From positions 186,001-250,000 of the forward strand of contig NZ_MKFI01000007.1 of assembly GCF_001982635.1 (NCBI RefSeq): a stretch of 64,000 nucleotides of DNA, in the 5' to 3' direction. Under the pieces are notes generated by a model that worked only from the letters and a program-made list of their open reading frames with translations, was not told the origin of the DNA and made no database searches. The DNA comes from Bradyrhizobium mercantei (GTDB lineage Bacteria; Pseudomonadota; Alphaproteobacteria; Rhizobiales; Xanthobacteraceae). The position numbers were made by a program, and so were the translations under genes. The stretch's first letter is position 1. Each line of letters begins with the position of its first letter. Positions 59,710 to 64,000 of this stretch are shown here, one piece after another.

Positions 59710-60551
59710 TGCACCGCTCCTTCGCTGATCTCGCCGAAATACAGCGCGTTGTTCTCGAAGGCGCGGATCGCTTCCGCGGTCGCGGTGCGGCACAGATCAT
59801 CCGCGGCAGGCGTGTCTGCGCGATAACGCACGATCTCTACGTCGGCCTGCGGGTAGGTCTCCGCGGGATCGAGCGGATGCGGACAGTTCGACAGCGCGAC
59901 CAGCAAATCCATCTCGGCCCGCAGGTCAACGAAGTCGCCTTGTGCGCGGCGTTGCCCGCACCAGACGAACCTTCCGTCCGAATCGATCGCAACCGGTGCA
60001 AAGAAGCCGACGCAGGGATGCACGTCGCGGCGATCGAGCCCGAGCTTGGCCGCGGCAAGAATGAAGTTCTCACGCGTGTTGCGGAGACTACCGTCGCCGT
60101 AGTTCGCCCGGTTGGTCGCCGCGGTCGAGCCGCCGACCACGGCGTCATGCGCGGCGCTGGTGTCCTCGGTGATGGCGAGCAGCGCGCGCCCCATGTCCGA
60201 CAGCAGCACGCGGCCCTTTTGCAGCCGCGCCGCCCACTGCACCTTGATGGTGTCGGCGTGGTTGAGCCGCTCGGCGGTGTCGGCGCTGTTCCAGGCGAGC
60301 AGGCTGACCGTGGAGGCCCCTGATGTGTTGACGATGCGCAGCGTATCGCCGCGGTTCAGCCGCGTGGTCCAGTACCAGCCGGCCGGAATCACCTCGCGAT
60401 GAATGATCGCATCGGCAGAAATCGGCGCGGCGTCGCGCGCGGTCGGCGACGGCAGCGCCCGCGGCGCGTGCTCCAGCCCGGCGGCCTTCAGCTCATTGTA
60501 GCGTCGGGTATGCGCCGCGACCTCGGCCTTCTGTTCCTCTGTGAGGATCAT
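59706..60551 (-). CDS. DUF1989 protein, second deiminase-type subunit (UAAP1-like)
   Basis: A 281-residue paralog of the downstream gene with an extra N-terminal helical stretch (MILTEEQKAEVAAHTRRYNE). At the Cys-rich position of the partner it has TSAAHDAVVGGSTAATN, so the Cys ligands are gone while the His-Asp remains. In a mixed complex this subunit might be structural. CVGFFAPVAIDSDGRFVWCG and LSNCPHPLDP complete the family pattern. Start and stop both overlap neighbours by 4 bp. Confidence 0.9.
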   Translation of the reverse strand: MILTEEQKAEVAAHTRRYNELKAAGLEHAPRALPSPTARDAAPISADAIIHREVIPAGWYWTTRLNRGDTLRIVNTSGASTVSLLAWNSADTAERLNHADTIKVQWAARLQKGRVLLSDMGRALLAITEDTSAAHDAVVGGSTAATNRANYGDGSLRNTRENFILAAAKLGLDRRDVHPCVGFFAPVAIDSDGRFVWCGQRRAQGDFVDLRAEMDLLVALSNCPHPLDPAETYPQADVEIVRYRADTPAADDLCRTATAEAIRAFENNALYFGEISEGAVQ

Positions 60552-61381
60552 GGTTGCTCCTTCAAGACGAGAGCGCCGGGCCGTCCCGGCTGATGCTCCT
60601 TGCCTGACCGGGTCGTCCCGATCGGAGCCGGTTGAACTGGCGACCGCAGCTCGGCGCTGCGGCGCGGAAAAATCTCGAGGTCGCGCGATATGGTGGCGCC
60701 GTAGCGCTCACGCTCCTCGGGCCGGTTGCGCTGACGTTCCAGCGCGATCACGCGCGTCGCGAGCCCGAAGGCCTCGCTGAGGTCATGCGTCACCATTACG
60801 ACCGTGAGATGGGTCTCGTTCCAGAGCCGCTTCATCAACAGATGGATGTCGGCGCGGATACCCGGATCGAGCGCGCCGAACGGCTCGTCGAGCAGCAGGA
60901 TTTTCGGGCCGCGCATGATCGCCTGCGCCAGCGCGAGGCGCTGCTGCATGCCGCCTGATAGCGCGGATGGATATTTGCTCTCCTGACCGGCGAGCCCGAC
61001 CTCCGCGAGCAGCTTCATCGCCTCATCGGCGGCGGCGCGCCGCGCGGCGCCGAACAGGCGGCCGGTGAATCTGGCGTCGCGCAGCTCGCGGCCGAGCATC
61101 ACGTTTTGCAGCACAGTCAGATGCGGAAACACCGAGTAGCGCTGAAACACCACGCCGCGATCGGCGTCCGGCTCGCCGGGCAGCGGCTTGCCGTCGACCA
61201 GGATTTGGCCGCGCGTCGGCTGCTCCTCGCCGAGCAGCATGCGGAGCAGCGTGGTCTTGCCGCAGCCGGACGGGCCGACCAGCGCGATGAAGGCGCGCGG
61301 CTCGACCTCCATCGTGATGCGCTCCAGCACGATGTGGTCGCCATATTCCTTCCACACGTCGTCGAAACGGATCGCGCTCAT
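60548..61381 (-). CDS. NitT/TauT-type ABC transporter ATPase of the guanidine operon
   Basis: A 277-residue ATPase with intact Walker A (VGPSGCGKTTLLRMLLG), a Q-loop before FQRYSVFPHLTV, signature LSGGMQQRLALA, Walker B ILLLDEPFGALD and the H-loop THDLSEAFGLA. A basic Pro-rich C-terminal tail of about 40 residues is not part of the domain. The ATG at 61381 lies in an ATGA overlap with the permease gene, so longer upstream readings are rejected. Confidence 0.93.
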   Translation of the reverse strand: MSAIRFDDVWKEYGDHIVLERITMEVEPRAFIALVGPSGCGKTTLLRMLLGEEQPTRGQILVDGKPLPGEPDADRGVVFQRYSVFPHLTVLQNVMLGRELRDARFTGRLFGAARRAAADEAMKLLAEVGLAGQESKYPSALSGGMQQRLALAQAIMRGPKILLLDEPFGALDPGIRADIHLLMKRLWNETHLTVVMVTHDLSEAFGLATRVIALERQRNRPEERERYGATISRDLEIFPRRSAELRSPVQPAPIGTTRSGKEHQPGRPGALVLKEQP

Positions 61382-62196
61382 TCCGCCCTCACCGAGGCAA
61401 ACCAGGGAAACGCCTTGCGTTGCAGGACGCGCAGGCCGACATCGATCAGGAACGCCAGCAGCGTGATCCAGGCGACGTAGGGAATGATGACGTCCATCGC
61501 GAGATAGCGGCGCACCAGGAAGATCCGGTAACCGAGCCCGGAATCGGAGGCGATCGCCTCGGCCGCGATCAGGAACAGCCATGCGGGCCCGAGCTGCAGC
61601 CGCAGCACGTCGATCAGCCGCGGCAGGGTTTGCGGCATCGCGATACGCAGCGCGATCTGCCAGGTCGAGGCGCCGAGCGTCTGCGCCTTGACGATCTGCT
61701 CACGCGGCAGTTCCTGCACCTTCATGGCGAGATCGCGGATCATGCAGGGCAGCGTCCCGATCACGATCAGCGCGATCTTCGAATTCTCCCCGAGCCCCAT
61801 CACGATGAACAGGATCGGCAACAGTGCCAGCGGCGGCACCATCGAGGTCACTGAGACAAAGGGCCCGAGCAGTGCATTGGCGCCCGGCAGCAGCCCGATC
61901 ACGATGCCGAGCACCAGCGCGGCCACCGTCGAAATCGCCAGCGCCGACCCCAGCCGTCCCAGGCTGGCGACGGTGTCGGAGGCCATCAGATAGCCGCCGG
62001 TGCGCGGGTCGACCTCGAACGCCATCTGCTTGACCGCCTGCACCATGCTCGGCAGCGCCGGCAGCAGCTTGTCGTTCGGGTTTTGCGCGAGCCGTGCGCC
62101 GGAGCCGACGAAATAGGCGATTGCGACCAAGAGGAACGGCAGCGCGAGCAGATAGAATCGCGTCTGCCGTCCCGGCCGTATGTTCACAAGTCGCAT
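61378..62196 (-). CDS. NitT/TauT-type ABC transporter permease of the guanidine operon
   Basis: A 272-residue permease of the SsuC/TauC group with about six transmembrane helices. The cytosolic EAA loop reads AQTLGASTWQIALRIAMPQT near residue 170, facing the ATPase. LGENSKIALIVIGTLPCMIR precedes it. It is encoded 32 bp after the substrate-binding gene and overlaps the ATPase start by 4 bp. The cargo is probably guanidine or a relative, judged from the riboswitch. Confidence 0.93.
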   Translation of the reverse strand: MRLVNIRPGRQTRFYLLALPFLLVAIAYFVGSGARLAQNPNDKLLPALPSMVQAVKQMAFEVDPRTGGYLMASDTVASLGRLGSALAISTVAALVLGIVIGLLPGANALLGPFVSVTSMVPPLALLPILFIVMGLGENSKIALIVIGTLPCMIRDLAMKVQELPREQIVKAQTLGASTWQIALRIAMPQTLPRLIDVLRLQLGPAWLFLIAAEAIASDSGLGYRIFLVRRYLAMDVIIPYVAWITLLAFLIDVGLRVLQRKAFPWFASVRAE

Positions 62197-62228
62197 CGTC
62201 GGCTCCTGCGTGAGGCGTCGTGCTGCGG

Positions 62229-63302
62229 TCAGAGCTTGCCTTTGGCGGCTTCGTCCATGTAGGTCGGGTCGAAGCGCAGCTTGACGTTCGCCTTGTCGCC
62301 CAGCACCGACTTGTCGGCGAGCTCGATGCCGACGGCGTCGGCCGATTTCGCGCCCTTGCCGAGCAGGTCCTTCTCGAACAGGAATTTGCGCACCCGATCC
62401 ATCGTCGCCCCGACCGTCTTGCTGCGCGTAAACGCTTCGGCGTCGGTTGCCTTGTCGAACAGTTTTGTGGTCGAGAGCTGGCTGTCGAAGCCGGCGAGAT
62501 CGGTGCCGGAGGCCTTGGCCATCGCTTCTTTTGCAACCTTGGCAGCAGGATCGTTCGCCGTCATTTTCGACAGCGTCTCGTACCAGATGCCGACCAGCGC
62601 CTTGGCGAAATCCGGATTGTCCTTGGCGACCGCGGTGTTCACCACCATCAGGTCCATGATCTCGCCGGGGATCTGCGAGGAGTCGAACACCTTCCTGGCG
62701 TCGGGCGAACCGAGGATTTCCGTCACGATCGGATTCCAGGTCACGACCGCATTGACGTCTGATGTCTTGTAGGCGGCCGCGATATCGGCATCCGACGTGT
62801 TGACGACCTTGACGTCCTTCTCGCTCAGCTTGGAGGTCTCGAGCGCCCGCGCCAGCAGATAATGCGACACGGAGAATTCGACCAGATTGACCGTCTGCCC
62901 CTTGATCGCGGCGAGATCGGCCTTGTTCTTCAGGATCACGGCGTCGTTGCCGTTGGAGAAGTCACCCATCACGACCGCTGTGGTGTCGACGCCGCCGGCG
63001 GCGGGAATCGAGAGCGCGTCCATGTTGGTGATGGTGACGGCATCATAGCCGCCGGCGGTGTACTGGTTGATCGATTCGACGTAGTCGTTGAACTGCTTGA
63101 CCTCGATCGCGATGCCGTATTTGTCGGCCCACTTCTTGACGATGCCGGTGTCGGCCGCATAGCCCCACGGCATCCACCCGACATAGATCGACCAGGCGAC
63201 CTTGAAGCTCTTCTTCGGCGCGGCGTCGGCCGCAGGTGCGGCCGCGAGCACGACCGCACAGCCGATGACAACAGAGCGAAGGAATAAAGAGAACTTGTTC
63301 AT
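62229..63302 (-). CDS. ABC transporter substrate-binding protein of the guanidine operon
   Basis: A 357-residue NMT1/TauA-like periplasmic protein with a signal peptide (SLFLRSVVIGCAVVLAAAPA, cleaved near ADA-APKK). The mature part begins SFKVAWSIYVGWMPWGYAAD, the pattern of the putative urea ABC transporter binding proteins that accompany urea carboxylase. GYDAVTITNMDALSIPAAGG and AVVTWNPIVTEILGSPDARK complete it. AGAGGGAT precedes the ATG at 63302. It is the first gene after the guanidine riboswitch and terminator. Confidence 0.93.
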   Translation of the reverse strand: MNKFSLFLRSVVIGCAVVLAAAPAADAAPKKSFKVAWSIYVGWMPWGYAADTGIVKKWADKYGIAIEVKQFNDYVESINQYTAGGYDAVTITNMDALSIPAAGGVDTTAVVMGDFSNGNDAVILKNKADLAAIKGQTVNLVEFSVSHYLLARALETSKLSEKDVKVVNTSDADIAAAYKTSDVNAVVTWNPIVTEILGSPDARKVFDSSQIPGEIMDLMVVNTAVAKDNPDFAKALVGIWYETLSKMTANDPAAKVAKEAMAKASGTDLAGFDSQLSTTKLFDKATDAEAFTRSKTVGATMDRVRKFLFEKDLLGKGAKSADAVGIELADKSVLGDKANVKLRFDPTYMDEAAKGKL

Positions 63303-63328
63303 TGCCGATCCCTCTTGCGAAACTTCAC

Positions 63329-63370
63329 AAAAAGGGACTGGCGAAAAGACCATCGCTCCGCCAATCCCTT
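63329..63370 (-). terminator. Intrinsic terminator, expression platform of the riboswitch
   Basis: On the minus strand AAGGGATTGGCG (63370-63359) pairs with CGCCAGTCCCTT over 12 bp with one G-T pair, and a T-run follows. The stem comes directly after the riboswitch aptamer and before the ABC gene, so guanidine binding would favour read-through. Confidence 0.8.
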
Positions 63371-63380
63371 GGCTGACGAG

Positions 63381-63480
63381 GTCTCCCGGGCTTTTATCCC
63401 GCCGTGCACCTGCGGGGATGTCTCCCCCGCAAGCGGCTGCTCTCGGACCAGCATCTTGCGCGGCAAGATCGGAACCCTAG
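63381..63480 (-). ncRNA. Guanidine-I riboswitch (ykkC class)
   Basis: Read on the minus strand the aptamer begins CTAGGGTTCCG, continues GCTGGTCCGAGAG, and ends ACGGCGGGATAAAAGCCCGG followed by GAGA. These are the strongly conserved P1/P1a and P3 segments of ykkC RNAs, which bind guanidinium. GCGGGGGAGACATCCCCGC in the middle forms a variable stem. It lies 79 bp upstream of the substrate-binding gene, with the terminator between them. Confidence 0.92.
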
Positions 63481-63666
63481 CGGCCAACTCAGCGCCTTTG
63501 ATGCACGAGGCGTGCCACGGCACCGGCGTTTGAATCTCATAGGATTTTTGACCGCGCGTCGTTCGACGGCAAAGGCGCTTTGCTCAAAAACTGCGCAGGC
63601 CTGCCCACAAATGGCTCTGTCATTTCGCCGACGTCGTCAGCAGGATGACGTCGAGGGGGATGTTCG

Positions 63667-63771
63667 ATGCGCAAGCTCTTGAGTGTCCTGTGCGCCGGCC
63701 TTTGGCGCGGGCTGCACGGCCGTTACGGCCAGACGCCGACATGCGATGTCGGCGGAGCAAGGAGGCCGTAG
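63667..63771 (+). CDS. Possible 34-residue protein
   Basis: A short frame MRKLLSVLCAGLWRGLHGRY continuing to ARRP, with GAGGGGG 7 bp upstream of the ATG. The start has a basic-hydrophobic character. It lies between the divergent riboswitch promoter region and the convergent GST gene. Support is the ribosome site only. Confidence 0.22.
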   Translation: MRKLLSVLCAGLWRGLHGRYGQTPTCDVGGARRP

Positions 63772-63777
63772 CACCGG

Positions 63778-64000
63778 TTAAGTCGTCACGGTGTTGACCG
63801 CGAGGCTTTCCTTGTAAGCCGGCCGTGCGGTGACACGGTCGAGATAGGGCGTCGCGACGTCGCAGACGCCGACCCCGTAATCGATCGCCCACACCAGGCA
63901 GGTCGTCAGCAGGATGTCCGCGCTGGTGAACTGATCACCCATCAGATATTTGCGGCCATCCGACAGCGCGACTTCGACGTGCCTGAGCTGCTGGCGGAAA
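63778..64000 (-). CDS. Glutathione S-transferase family protein (C-terminal part, 5' end beyond window)
   Basis: The visible 73 residues are the helical C-terminal domain of a GST: LSDGRKYLMGDQFTSADILL (the conserved SxADI N-capping box), then VWAIDYGVGVCDVATPYLDR and ARPAYKESLAV before the stop. The N-terminal thioredoxin-like domain lies outside the window. It is on the same strand as the guanidine operon, with the riboswitch region between. Confidence 0.87.
   Translation of the reverse strand, partial: FRQQLRHVEVALSDGRKYLMGDQFTSADILLTTCLVWAIDYGVGVCDVATPYLDRVTARPAYKESLAVNTVTT

Noticed and set aside
56566..59826. 1086-codon open frame on the plus strand
   Set aside because: It is antisense to the carboxylase and a DUF1989 gene, rich in Arg, His and Asp, without domains.

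Overview
The window is high-GC (roughly 65%) alphaproteobacterial chromosome, most probably from Bradyrhizobium or a very close relative. The evidence is the codon use, the protein families, the several paralogous liv, amidohydrolase and TetR/LysR genes typical of soil Rhizobiales, and many short palindromic intergenic repeats of the type common in Bradyrhizobium. No rRNA, tRNA, CRISPR array, integrase or intact insertion sequence was seen. There is one transposase remnant.

Layout. 1-9.6 kb: a truncated ThDP enzyme, a GFA-like protein, an old-yellow-enzyme reductase, a short ModE-type regulator, two aldehyde dehydrogenases, an SDR and a DUF2478 protein. Two strong and one weak 24-bp ModE-box-like sites lie before three of these transcription units. 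10.1-15.3 kb: a five-gene minus-strand operon in which every junction is a 4-bp ATGA overlap (GNAT, ThiF/E1-like, multipass membrane protein, YghO-like acyltransferase, Acg-type nitroreductase). I know of no described function for this set. 15.7-17.5 kb: PspA and YiaAB facing a TetR gene across three tandem operators. 17.8-20.3 kb: two divergent LuxR-type regulators of equal size. 21.4-23.1 kb: mosB-mosA, the molybdenum storage protein.

23-43 kb is a patchwork of catabolic and regulatory genes: MhpD-like hydratase, APH-like kinase, MDR reductase with TetR, a long PNPOx-ferredoxin-reductase-ferredoxin fusion, GST, Rieske ferredoxin, two ACMSD-type amidohydrolases, two DJ-1/GlxA genes, a sugar O-acetyltransferase whose end runs into a transposase remnant, a paired short chromate transporter, Rnk, and a ketopantoate-reductase-like protein facing a tandem TetR fusion. 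43.6-48.7 kb is a complete liv-type ABC transporter operon whose LivF has Arg in place of the Walker A Lys. A degenerate second copy of the livF 3' end lies 3.2 kb downstream, beyond an AraC gene and an OpgC-like gene. 52-55.4 kb holds a split AraC gene, an orphan nuoB, a DUF2867 gene and a UbiA-family prenyltransferase.

55.5-63.5 kb is a guanidine-assimilation operon: a guanidine-I (ykkC) riboswitch with a terminator, an ABC transporter, two DUF1989 proteins (carboxyguanidine deiminase type) and a long urea/guanidine carboxylase. Allophanate hydrolase is not beside it. The window ends inside a GST gene.

Two themes deserve attention: the unexplained five-gene operon, and a scattered molybdenum theme (short ModE, ModE-box-like sites, DUF2478, MoSto) within the first 23 kb.
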